DNA of 34,918 nt from Desulfitobacterium sp038181555. GTDB lineage: Bacteria > Bacillota > Desulfitobacteriia > Desulfitobacteriales > Desulfitobacteriaceae. The notes under the pieces are model-generated. The model worked only from the letters and a program-made list of their open reading frames with translations, did not search any database and had not been told where the DNA came from. The stretch covers positions 1 through 34,918 of the forward strand of contig NZ_JBBWUA010000027.1 in NCBI RefSeq assembly GCF_038181555.1. Reading direction: 5' to 3'. The position numbers were made by a program, and so were the translations under genes. This document shows, piece after piece, positions 1-7,473 of this stretch. Position 1 is the stretch's first letter; each line of letters begins with the position of its first letter.

Positions 1-120
1 TATCCTATTCATTTTCTCCCCCATAAAGCTATGATTCTTGTTTAATTCAAAATTCATCATAGCTCATCATGGGGAAGCTTGGGAGAAAAGTGTTCATTTT
101 TATTTAACGAAATCTGTTAA

Positions 121-591
121 CTTTATTTTACCGTTTACAACGTAATGGCTGTACTTACGTTTTCAAGCATAATTGGTAGGGTTGGAGTTGGTTTTTTAGC
201 CGATAAAATAGGATGTAAAAGGACTTACTTTTTAACCTTTTGTATGATGGCTTTGGCATTGCTTTGGGGAAAATACACCAATCAATTATGGGGATTTTTT
301 CTTTTTGCCATATTATTCGGGATTGCCTGGGGAGGTCAAGCTGTTTTAAGGTTTACCTTTTCAGCTGAGATGTTTGGTTTGGTAGCTTTGGGTGTTATCA
401 CAGGAGTGTTAGGTCTTACTGAGGCGACCGGGGCTGCTTTAGGTTCGTACTTCGCGGGGTTTATTTTTGACTTAGTAGGTAGTTATGATATCATGTTTAC
501 TCTTGGTATAGTACTTTCTATAATCGGCGGGGTATTGGCATATTTTATCAAACCGGTAACTGTAATTATTAAGTGTAGCGGTGGGAAATAG
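121..591 (+). pseudogene. MFS transporter remnant (C-terminal half only)
   Basis: The readable protein is the C-terminal part of a major facilitator superfamily permease. It contains the GRVGVGFLADKIG motif that normally lies between TM8 and TM9, followed by about four hydrophobic segments and a short polar tail. Whole MFS proteins have about 400 residues and 12 helices, but here the frame opens only after a stop codon at 118-120. No MFS-like sequence is seen in the three forward frames upstream to position 1. The first ATG (145) has no ribosome binding site. I infer a 5'-truncated, probably dead gene. The motif spacing resembles oxalate/formate-antiporter-type MFS proteins, but the substrate cannot be told. 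A short functional protein from ATG 145 (148 aa) is possible but unlikely. Confidence 0.6.
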
Positions 592-603
592 ATTAAAACA
601 AAG

Positions 604-649
604 GGACATTTCGCTAGCACTTAATGAAAGATCTGCAGGCGAAATGTCC
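604..649. terminator. Inverted repeat between MFS remnant and DUF4405 gene
   Basis: Eleven-base perfect arms (604-614 and 639-649) flank a 24-base loop between two convergent genes. On the minus-strand side the stem is followed by a T-rich stretch, and on the plus side there is no clear T run. It probably acts as terminator for the minus-strand gene, but the large loop makes it weaker than the other terminators in this window. Confidence 0.35.
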
Positions 650-665
650 TCTGACTAATACTTAT

Positions 666-1493
666 TTATATCTTTCGAGTTAACCAGCGTTCAATAAGAC
701 GAGTAATACCGGCAAAAATTCCGATGATAAGGGTGAAGATCCCAATAACAGCCAAGGAGCTGCTGTCTCTATGTTCTCCTTTTTTCCCGCTTTTAGCAAA
801 CTCTTCAGGATCAATACCTTTTTCCCTGAGTTTTTCTTCAAAAGCTTCTTGATCTTCGAAGCCACCTTTTGCAAACTCACGCTGTGCTAAGCTATGTTCA
901 CCCGATTCAGCCCAATCCGCTTCGCTACCAATGGCTGGTATTAATTCAGGAAGCTTCGCCTCCAGTTGCGGTGCAACGAGTGAATAGCCTCCGAACACCA
1001 GAAGCAGGATTACCGAGAGCTTGGTCAAAGAAAGAGCTATTTGAGATGGTCTACCTTGAAATACCTTCTTAATCTGCCCTTTAATCCATTGCCAGTGAAG
1101 CCCAAGGTGAACACCCATGAGGATAAGCGATAAATAGGAACCGAGGATATGTATCTCATGGAGCCAGCGGAGATTCCCGACGTTCAGATTCGGGAATAGA
1201 ATCTTGGAAATAAGGACTCCGCTGACAACAATAAACGTCATAGCGATTAAAAGTAACACATTGATGATATAGCCTAAGCGAGTTTTTCTAGGCAGACTTT
1301 GATCGAAGAGCCTCAAGGTGATCTTTTTGACCCATTGCAGATTAAGTAGAATATGGACAATGAAGACAAAGCCAATTCCTAAGCCGGCAATTTCGTGAAA
1401 GGTCAATCCGCCAAAGGAAATCTTCATAAGCAGAACAAAGACGATGTACATCACAATATCTAGGGTTAGTTTTACTAAGTTTTTGGTTTTCAA
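666..1493 (-). CDS. DUF4405 haem-b-like integral membrane protein
   Basis: About 275 residues with roughly six membrane helices (about 6-26, 33-52, 75-98, 112-135, 152-173 and 248-268) and an acidic loop before the last helix. Histidines sit inside or at the edges of helices (about H33, H47, H112, H115, H129, H133), as expected for a b-type haem four-helix bundle of the DUF4405 / cytochrome b561-like type. I chose the TTG start at 1493 because a GGAGG site (1503-1507) lies 9 bases before it. The upstream TTG at 1514 would put that site inside the gene. It is divergent from the flavin lipoprotein at 1813, so a quinol-oxidising partner role is plausible. Haem binding and partnership are inferred. 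Confidence 0.8.
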   Translation of the reverse strand: MKTKNLVKLTLDIVMYIVFVLLMKISFGGLTFHEIAGLGIGFVFIVHILLNLQWVKKITLRLFDQSLPRKTRLGYIINVLLLIAMTFIVVSGVLISKILFPNLNVGNLRWLHEIHILGSYLSLILMGVHLGLHWQWIKGQIKKVFQGRPSQIALSLTKLSVILLLVFGGYSLVAPQLEAKLPELIPAIGSEADWAESGEHSLAQREFAKGGFEDQEAFEEKLREKGIDPEEFAKSGKKGEHRDSSSLAVIGIFTLIIGIFAGITRLIERWLTRKI

Positions 1494-1812
1494 GATGCGA
1501 TTCCTCCATAGCAATTAAATTTCCATTGTTTGTATTATGGAGGAGTAAGCTTAAGTTTGACTGAAACTAAACTGAAAGTTTTCTTAAATTTTTTGAAGCT
1601 AAAAAAAGAAACCTATTAGGCAAAAGTCAAAACCTGCACAGAAAGCAATAAGTTCCACGCATCAAGTGAAAGTGAATTCTTTAGCGAATCTTTAAACATG
1701 GTCCTTGATAATTATTGTACAATTGTTTTAAGCACAGTGATCAAGTGCTTGTGAAGAAACGATTGAAGCGCTCTAATCGGCTAAACTATTTCAGGAAGGC
1801 TGGGAAAACTGT
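1494..1812. other. Divergent control region between DUF4405 gene and flavin lipoprotein
   Basis: This 319-bp gene-free spacer is AT-rich and must hold promoters for both flanking genes. Visible structure includes a 21-bp interrupted palindrome (arms AAGCAC and GTGCTT, 1730-1750) and a 10-bp perfect palindrome ATTGTACAAT at about 1714-1723. No convincing sigma-A promoter pair was found by eye. The palindromes are candidate operators only. Confidence 0.4.
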
Positions 1813-3597
1813 ATGACTAAGAAAATGAAGAAAATGCTTTCACTATTTCTTTGCATAGCCATGTTATTCACTTTGACTGCGTGTTCGAGCTCTGCAACAA
1901 GTAATGCAGCAAAAGACACTGGAAAAGAAGAAACAAGTGATGGACTATCTTTTACTCCGGGTACCTATGTAGCAGAAGCTCCTGGACGTAATGGGATCTT
2001 AAAGCTGGAAGTTACTGTCGATGAGAGTAAGATTCTTTCGGTGAAAGTTCTTGAGCATAGTGAAACCGCAAGATTAAGTGATGCTCCAATCGAAGTCATT
2101 CCCCAAAAGATTGTGGAAGGTCAGACCCTAAAGGTTGACACCATTGCTGGAGCATCCTTAACAAGTGGCGCAATTTTAGCAGCTGCTAAGGATGCGCTCA
2201 TCAAGGCTGGCGGAGATATCAACAAGTTGATGAAAGATGTAGCTAAGGAGAAGGTTGAAGTCAAAGATGCCGAAACCGAGATTGTCATCGTCGGTGCTGG
2301 AGCATCAGGAATGATTGCTTCTATCAAAGCTGCAGCCGCGGGTAAAAAAGTTATTCTAGTAGAAAAAATGGGCATGCTGGGTGGTGGAGACACCATGATG
2401 GCCTCCACACTGCTTAATGCAGCAGGCTCAAGTGTGCAAGAAAAACTCAACATCCCTAATAGCTCTGCCGAGGATTTCTATAAGCAATTAGATGGGATTG
2501 CCACACAAAAGAAAATGCCTGCTGATCGGACTACTCTTAAGACTTATGCGGATCGCAGTGGGACCATGGTGGATTGGCTCGTCGAGTTGGGCGTACCCTT
2601 TGGCCGAATCACCAACACCTTCCAACACAAAATCGAAGATGGTAGTGCCCCTGGAACCCACATCGTCACTGCCTTATCTAAAGAATTAGATCGACTGAAC
2701 GTCGATTACAGACTGAATACCAAGGCGACCTCTATTATTATGGAAGATGGTAAGGCTACCGGAATCGAAGTGGAAACTCCCGATGGCAATTATAAGATTA
2801 AGGCCAAAGCTGTTATCATGACCACAGGTGGTTTCTCCAATAATCCGGAACTCCTTGCTAAATATAATCCTACCTGGTTAAACAGACCTACCACAGGTTC
2901 CGCTTCTTTAACTGGTGATGGAATCATTATGGCTGAAAAAATCGGTGCGGCACTTTATAATATGGATCAAGTTAAAGCCAACTACCTTGCCCATATCATC
3001 GATGATGGCTCCGCTGTATCCCTAACAGCTATTAACAACCATACCGTGTTGATCAATCATGATGGCAAACGCTTTGTGAATGAAGATCATGGCTCCATCA
3101 ACTACAAATCAGAGCAAATGATGAAACAAAAGGGTTCTGAAGCCTACGCTGTTTTTGACCAAACGGTCATTGAAGACCTCAAGTTAATGAAGGGCTATAA
3201 TGACTCCGGCTATTTCATTTCTGCTGACACTCTCGAAGAGCTAGCTGACAAGATTGATGTGAACAAAGAAAACTTCCTCAAGACCATGAAGGACTACCAA
3301 ACCTATGCGACCACTGGTGTGGATAAGGAATTTGGCCGCAAAATCTCCGACCCCATTGATAAATCGAAGTACTATGCTGCTCTGGTAACACCTTCCATGC
3401 AAAGTACCTACGGTGGTATCAAAGTCGATAAGACAGGACATGTCATCAGTACCGAAGAAAAAGTCATTCCTGGTCTCTATGCTGCAGGATCGACTTCCGG
3501 TCATGGTGCTGCTGCAGGTGAAGTCGGCTATGCCCTCATTGTAGCGGTAGTATACGGTGATGTAGTAGGAGAAGCTGTCGTAGCTGATCTTAAGTAA
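1813..3597 (+). CDS. FMN- and FAD-binding reductase lipoprotein (flavocytochrome c family)
   Basis: 594 residues. A lipoprotein signal (residues 1-24, lipobox LTAC, Cys24) places it on the outer face of the membrane. An FMN-binding domain follows (about 45-130) with a flavinylation-type motif, DTIAGASLT, where Thr117 is the likely site of covalent FMN attachment by an ApbE transferase. From residue 156 comes an FAD-dependent fumarate reductase-like domain with the dinucleotide motif GAGASG (161-166) and a closing AAGSTSGHG segment (about 557-565). Known relatives reduce fumarate, urocanate or other unsaturated acids. Two arginines that handle the carboxylate in fumarate reductases appear missing (see findings), so the substrate is unknown. 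Its ribosome site is a purine-rich AGGAAGG stretch about 18 bases upstream. It is divergent from the DUF4405 gene and convergent with the histidine kinase. Confidence 0.88.
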   Translation: MTKKMKKMLSLFLCIAMLFTLTACSSSATSNAAKDTGKEETSDGLSFTPGTYVAEAPGRNGILKLEVTVDESKILSVKVLEHSETARLSDAPIEVIPQKIVEGQTLKVDTIAGASLTSGAILAAAKDALIKAGGDINKLMKDVAKEKVEVKDAETEIVIVGAGASGMIASIKAAAAGKKVILVEKMGMLGGGDTMMASTLLNAAGSSVQEKLNIPNSSAEDFYKQLDGIATQKKMPADRTTLKTYADRSGTMVDWLVELGVPFGRITNTFQHKIEDGSAPGTHIVTALSKELDRLNVDYRLNTKATSIIMEDGKATGIEVETPDGNYKIKAKAVIMTTGGFSNNPELLAKYNPTWLNRPTTGSASLTGDGIIMAEKIGAALYNMDQVKANYLAHIIDDGSAVSLTAINNHTVLINHDGKRFVNEDHGSINYKSEQMMKQKGSEAYAVFDQTVIEDLKLMKGYNDSGYFISADTLEELADKIDVNKENFLKTMKDYQTYATTGVDKEFGRKISDPIDKSKYYAALVTPSMQSTYGGIKVDKTGHVISTEEKVIPGLYAAGSTSGHGAAAGEVGYALIVAVVYGDVVGEAVVADLK

Positions 3598-3671
3598 GTA
3601 TTTTACACGATCAAAACCTATCAAAAATTAATCCCTAGGTAATCTATCTTGCGAATGCGATCTATAAACAA

Positions 3672-3712
3672 TGAAACCTCTAAAACTACCAAAAGTAGTG
3701 ATAGAGGTTTCA
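3672..3712. terminator. Bidirectional terminator
   Basis: A hairpin with a 10-base outer stem (3672-3681 / 3703-3712) and a 5-base inner stem (3685-3689 / 3695-3699) separated by an internal loop. It lies between the convergent flavin lipoprotein and histidine kinase genes, so it can serve both. Flanking T runs are short. Confidence 0.6.
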
Positions 3713-3718
3713 TTAGTA

Positions 3719-5578
3719 TTACTCATGTTCCCCGATCTGTTCCAGCGGTAAGATCACTGTGAAAGTTGACCCGTTGCCCACTTCGCTAAAAACACGAATT
3801 TCACCTTGATGAGCCTTAATAATTTCAGAAGCAATGGATAAACCAAGCCCTGAGGATTGGGAATTGTCTCCTTGCTTACTGTAATAATAGCGGCTAAAGA
3901 TTTTTGGCAAATCCTCCGAATCGATGCCAAGACCAGTATCCTTAATTTCGATGACGGCGTTCGACCCCTCACTGTGTAGAGTAAGGGACACTGTGCCGTT
4001 TTCAGGAGTGAATTTAAGAGCGTTAGAGATTAAGTTTTCCAAGACCTGCTTAAGGCGAAAGGCATCGCCGGTGACACACACGTCCTTCTCAAGATAGCTG
4101 GATAATTGGATGTTCTTCTGCTGAGCAGCATTCTGAGAACCCTGGAGAACAGTAGCACACAAAGAATCCAGCCGCACCCGGAATTGGGTAAAGGTTATGC
4201 CGCCTTCTTCTAATTTCGCGATAAGAAGTAAATCTTCGGTGAGGCGACCGAGATAATCCAGTTGGTTTTTAAGGGTGGATAAGAGGATGGAATTTTTTTC
4301 GGTGGATACCCCTAACATGTCCGCTGTTCCTTGGGCATTAAAAATAGGAGTGCGCAAATCATGAAAGATATTGGCCATCATACTGTGTTTTTTTCTTTGT
4401 TCTTCTTGAATTTTAACATTAGCTTTTTGTAGTTCTTGAGTACGGAGCATCACCTTAGCGTCTAGATTGGCATTGGCTTCTTCAAGCTTGAGAACCAGTT
4501 GGTCGGCCTCATTAAATTTTCGAGCAAAACGGCTATTGATGACAAACATGCAGGCAAAGGCGAAGATCATACCACTGAATTGAGGGATGTAGTAGTAAAA
4601 CATAGCGATAGAAGGGAGGAAGTGCCCCAGCTCCACAAAACGGAAAAATTCGCGCAGGCCTTCCCGCAGGGCCGTCCCGATCAACAATATATAAGAATCC
4701 GGTCTTCCCTTGGCGCTTCCAACGATGACGGCGTAAGCTGAGGGAAGGGCGAGGGAATAGGCAATGTGCTCAAATAGATAATCCAGTCCAAAATAATCGA
4801 GCAGCAAAAGCAAAACAGTCAGGGCAGTGATACCGGGTGCCCGAACCAGCATATTCCAACGGCCGGGAAGGTGTATGTCCATAAGCATGAAGCAAAGGGC
4901 CATCGAGAATACTATGCGGAAAATGCGCACCAGATCAGTGAGGGAGCGAAATTCTATGATCGCATAGTTCGAATTAGAAAGAGCAGAGATTAAAGCAGTA
5001 AACGCCAATGCCATAAGCAGGAGTAGATATTTCTCACTGGGCTTTTTTATATAAAGCGATAGACTATAGATGATAATCAGTAAGTAGATGCCTAAGGTGA
5101 GCATGTTCATCCCGTGAGCAAACAGCATATCTCGTTCAGCATTTTCCTTCGTAGCCAGCATCATCTTGGTTTCGAAGGAATGGGCGGGTGATTGCAGATG
5201 AAGATCAATCGTTAAGGTGCCATCGTCAGCGAACTTGTTTACCTGAAGAGGGATTTGATGGACCCGTTGGTATGATGTATTACCGTCATAGGCATAGGCA
5301 AGGGAGCCATCAACCACCGCTCGAATCGCGCCGACATCTGAGAGCACCAAGATGAGCTCAGGCGTTTCGTTAGTGATATTAAAGTGAAGGAAATAAGAGT
5401 CACCACTCATCTGTTGACTTTTCAAGTCAGATATAATGTAACTGCGATCTTCGATATCCGCAGGGATTAGTGAGCCTGAATAAAGAACAGGTGTCTGGCT
5501 CGTCCAGAGACCTGGAAGCAGAAGGGATAAGGCGAATATCATGATAAATAAGAGGAGAGAAAGGGTGAACTTGCGCAT
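3719..5578 (-). CDS. Multi-TM sensor histidine kinase (7TMR-DISM-like)
   Basis: 619 residues. An N-terminal membrane segment or signal (about 3-22) is followed by an outside domain of about 130 residues, then roughly seven membrane helices (about 158-350), a coiled coil (about 355-398), and the kinase core. H406 in FHDLRTPIF is the phospho-accepting histidine. The N box is NLISNALKF (N519), the D box DTGLGI (about 547-552), and the G box GLGL (about 577-580). The order of outside domain, 7TM and kinase resembles 7TMR-DISM sensors, which read small ligands outside the cell. The ATG at 5578 is chosen over the upstream ATG (5650) because GGAGG lies 8 bases before it. It is divergent from the response regulator (90-bp gap) and is its likely partner. 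The ligand is unknown. Confidence 0.88.
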   Translation of the reverse strand: MRKFTLSLLLFIMIFALSLLLPGLWTSQTPVLYSGSLIPADIEDRSYIISDLKSQQMSGDSYFLHFNITNETPELILVLSDVGAIRAVVDGSLAYAYDGNTSYQRVHQIPLQVNKFADDGTLTIDLHLQSPAHSFETKMMLATKENAERDMLFAHGMNMLTLGIYLLIIIYSLSLYIKKPSEKYLLLLMALAFTALISALSNSNYAIIEFRSLTDLVRIFRIVFSMALCFMLMDIHLPGRWNMLVRAPGITALTVLLLLLDYFGLDYLFEHIAYSLALPSAYAVIVGSAKGRPDSYILLIGTALREGLREFFRFVELGHFLPSIAMFYYYIPQFSGMIFAFACMFVINSRFARKFNEADQLVLKLEEANANLDAKVMLRTQELQKANVKIQEEQRKKHSMMANIFHDLRTPIFNAQGTADMLGVSTEKNSILLSTLKNQLDYLGRLTEDLLLIAKLEEGGITFTQFRVRLDSLCATVLQGSQNAAQQKNIQLSSYLEKDVCVTGDAFRLKQVLENLISNALKFTPENGTVSLTLHSEGSNAVIEIKDTGLGIDSEDLPKIFSRYYYSKQGDNSQSSGLGLSIASEIIKAHQGEIRVFSEVGNGSTFTVILPLEQIGEHE

Positions 5579-5668
5579 AGAATGTGCCTCCATTAGAATG
5601 AAAATATACCAGCCTTGAAAAGATGAATTTAAATAAAGATGGAGTTTCAATTAAGAAGGTGAATAATA

Positions 5669-6349
5669 GTGTATCACATTTTATTGGTAGAAGATGACCC
5701 GACAATCGCCGATATTGTTCGGTTTTATCTTGCCAAGAACGAAGAGTATAGTGTTCATTGGGTAAAGGATGCCCAAGAGGCTTTGGCTGCCGCCGATGAA
5801 CGCGTTGATGTTATACTGCTTGATATTCTTTTGCCTGGTGTGGATGGCATGGAAATTTGTGCTCAACTCCGCCGGCGGTTGTATTGCCCGATCATATTTA
5901 TCAGTTGTCTTGATGATGAGGAGACTATAGTCAAGGCCTTGCGTCTTGGAGGGGACGACTATTTAGTCAAACCCTTTAAATGCTCAGTATTGCTGGCACG
6001 CATAGAAGCGAATCTCAGACGCATGCAGCGGAGCAATCCTCGAGCAGAAGAGATGCTAGCGTCCGGTGATTTGATCTTAAATACTAATACTCATTCCGTT
6101 AAAAAGGGAATCGATATGATCTATTTATCTCCTACAGAATTTCAAATCCTTTACTTCTTAATGAGAAATAAAGGTACTGTCTTAGAGCTCGAAGAAATAT
6201 ATTTTTTCATATGGCAGCGCCCTAGTTATGGTGATGTGCGCACGGTCAGTGTTCATGTGAGTAATCTACGTAAGAAAATCGAAGATGACCCATTGAAGCC
6301 TAAATATATTAAGACGGTGCGTAAAATCGGCTATATGTTTGATAACTAA
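5669..6349 (+). CDS. OmpR/PhoB-family response regulator
   Basis: 226 residues: a receiver domain (1-118) with acidic pocket E8, D9, D10, phospho-acceptor D52 in LLDILLPG, switch residue S79 and K101 in VKPF, then a winged-helix DNA-binding domain (about 130-226) ending in the usual KTVRKIGYMF. The start is GTG, with AAGGTG 8 bases upstream. It is divergent from the histidine kinase, a less common layout than tandem genes, but the pair is isolated and almost surely cognate. It may control the adjacent flavin lipoprotein or DUF4405 genes, which is inference from position only. Confidence 0.92.
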   Translation: MYHILLVEDDPTIADIVRFYLAKNEEYSVHWVKDAQEALAAADERVDVILLDILLPGVDGMEICAQLRRRLYCPIIFISCLDDEETIVKALRLGGDDYLVKPFKCSVLLARIEANLRRMQRSNPRAEEMLASGDLILNTNTHSVKKGIDMIYLSPTEFQILYFLMRNKGTVLELEEIYFFIWQRPSYGDVRTVSVHVSNLRKKIEDDPLKPKYIKTVRKIGYMFDN

Positions 6350-6381
6350 CTTAATAATGCATTTATCTATATAATGTGTCA

Positions 6382-6424
6382 ATGAGAGAACGCTCCACAG
6401 CCAAGGCTTGGAGCGTTCTCTCAT
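6382..6424. terminator. Strong bidirectional terminator
   Basis: A perfect 16-base stem (6382-6397 / 6409-6424) with a further AGCC/GGCT inner stem lies between the convergent response regulator and GPP34 genes. Confidence 0.75.
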
Positions 6425-6462
6425 ATTATCTGATAGCTTTTACAAATTCGGGTAACTCAGTC

Positions 6463-7101
6463 TTAATTTACAGCTACAAAGGTCGCGGTATTTTGCATCT
6501 GGATAGACTTCTTAACGGCATTCGCTAAGATATCCTCTTTGGTCAGCTCCTTGGCTCGGCGTTTAGCTTCTTTACGATCTTCTTTGTCAAAGAGGTAAGG
6601 GAGTAGACCGCTGGCATAAAGCAAGCCGATAAGTCTTACGGTACGCTGACTCGGTTTTTCTCCTCGGATAAGGGCCTGATGAATTCGCTCAACAATATCT
6701 TTTTTGACCCGAGTATCCCGGACGGGATAACGGGTAGTGGTAAAGATGAAGAACTGCTTTTCTTCTTCTCGCACCAGAGCTTTATCTACCATTTCTTCAA
6801 GAAGTCCTTTTCGTAAGCCCTTCAAGGAGCCACTCAGTTTTCCTACCCAATGCTCGGGGGAGCGTTGACGCTTGCTGGAATGGAGTCGACTGAGGGCTAG
6901 ATCAAGCCGTGAATTATTTATCGATCTGGAATCAAGAACGCTCAGAATCTTTTTATCCACCGCAATGCGTTGATGGAGTTCTAACTCCATGAGGATAGCT
7001 CCCGAGAGGCAATAGTTTATAACCGTACTGGCGGTAAAAGAAAAATTGCCTTTGTCTTCGTTGAGGGAGAGGAGAAGAATTTCTTCCATGAGGCTTAACA
7101 T
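6463..7101 (-). CDS. GPP34 (GOLPH3/Vps74-like) family protein
   Basis: 212 residues. The N-terminus LSLMEEILLLSLNEDKGNF is the hallmark opening of the GPP34 fold, and the helical, Arg/Lys-rich body and length fit the family. Eukaryotic GOLPH3 and Vps74 bind phosphatidylinositol-4-phosphate at the Golgi. Bacterial members are essentially uncharacterised, so only a peripheral membrane or lipid-binding role can be suggested. The ATG shares its A with the stop of the upstream ribbon-helix-helix gene (TGATG), and an AAGGAGG site sits inside that gene's last codons, so the two are translationally coupled. The SPFH gene lies further upstream on the same strand. Confidence 0.78.
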   Translation of the reverse strand: MLSLMEEILLLSLNEDKGNFSFTASTVINYCLSGAILMELELHQRIAVDKKILSVLDSRSINNSRLDLALSRLHSSKRQRSPEHWVGKLSGSLKGLRKGLLEEMVDKALVREEEKQFFIFTTTRYPVRDTRVKKDIVERIHQALIRGEKPSQRTVRLIGLLYASGLLPYLFDKEDRKEAKRRAKELTKEDILANAVKKSIQMQNTATFVAVN

Positions 7102-7289
7102 CAGCTATCGCCTCCTTCGTCAGGTGTTCCGGTATCTTTATCCTTATTCAGGCGTCCCGCTTTACGAGCAGATTCTCGAAGCAAAAACTCGATATGAGCA
7201 TTGACACTTCTGAATTCATCGATAGCCCATTTTTCAAGGGCATTATAAAGTTTAGGGTCAAGTCGTAAGGCGAATTGTTTTTTGGGCAT
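7101..7289 (-). CDS. Ribbon-helix-helix (Arc-like) small protein
   Basis: 62 residues from ATG 7289. The pattern KKQFALRLDPKLYNALEKWA, then a turn and NAHIEFLLRESARKAGR, fits a ribbon-helix-helix fold: a beta strand that reads DNA followed by two helices. The tail (about 47-62) is charged and likely disordered. Upstream in-frame starts (GTG 7301, ATG 7295) exist, but GGTG lies about 9 bases before 7289, which favours the shorter form. It overlaps the GPP34 start by one base. A repressor or autoregulator of the SPFH-GPP34 cluster is the simplest role. An antitoxin is less likely because the partner is not a small toxin. Confidence 0.7.
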   Translation of the reverse strand: MPKKQFALRLDPKLYNALEKWAIDEFRSVNAHIEFLLRESARKAGRLNKDKDTGTPDEGGDS

Positions 7290-7314
7290 GCTCATCAACA
7301 CCTGTCTTATTTCA

Positions 7315-7403
7315 AAGATCAGAGACCAGAGGCCAGGGGTCGGAAACTAAAGGCCGGAAGCTAGTGGCAGGATGGCAGAGATAACTCTCTGAACTCTGAT
7401 CTT
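7315..7403. repeat. Large imperfect hairpin with low-complexity GA/GC-rich core
   Basis: Ten-base perfect arms (7315-7324 / 7394-7403), extended by a further imperfect 7 bases, enclose about 55 bases built from repeated AGAGGCC/GGTCGGAA-like words. It lies between the SPFH gene and the ribbon-helix-helix gene. It looks like an interspersed palindromic element or an RNA processing hairpin rather than a terminator, since no T run follows. A smaller hairpin (7426-7432 / 7437-7443, loop TCGG) lies nearer the SPFH stop. Confidence 0.5.
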
Positions 7404-7473
7404 ATATTATTGTGTTTGCTTTGGGACAGGGATCGGTCCCTGTGGTTCTGCTATTACGGTTCCCTAAGGATCA

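Noticed and set aside
1700..1760. FNR/Crp-type box upstream of the flavin lipoprotein
   Set aside because: Only the TTGAT half matches; the second half (ATTGT versus ATCAA) is too poor to claim.
1813..3597. Naming the gene as fumarate reductase
   Set aside because: The fold fits, but the carboxylate-binding arginines appear absent, so the substrate is left open.
7101..7301. Classic toxin-antitoxin pair
   Set aside because: The coupled downstream gene is a 212-residue GPP34 protein, not a small toxin, so an RHH regulator is the more cautious call.
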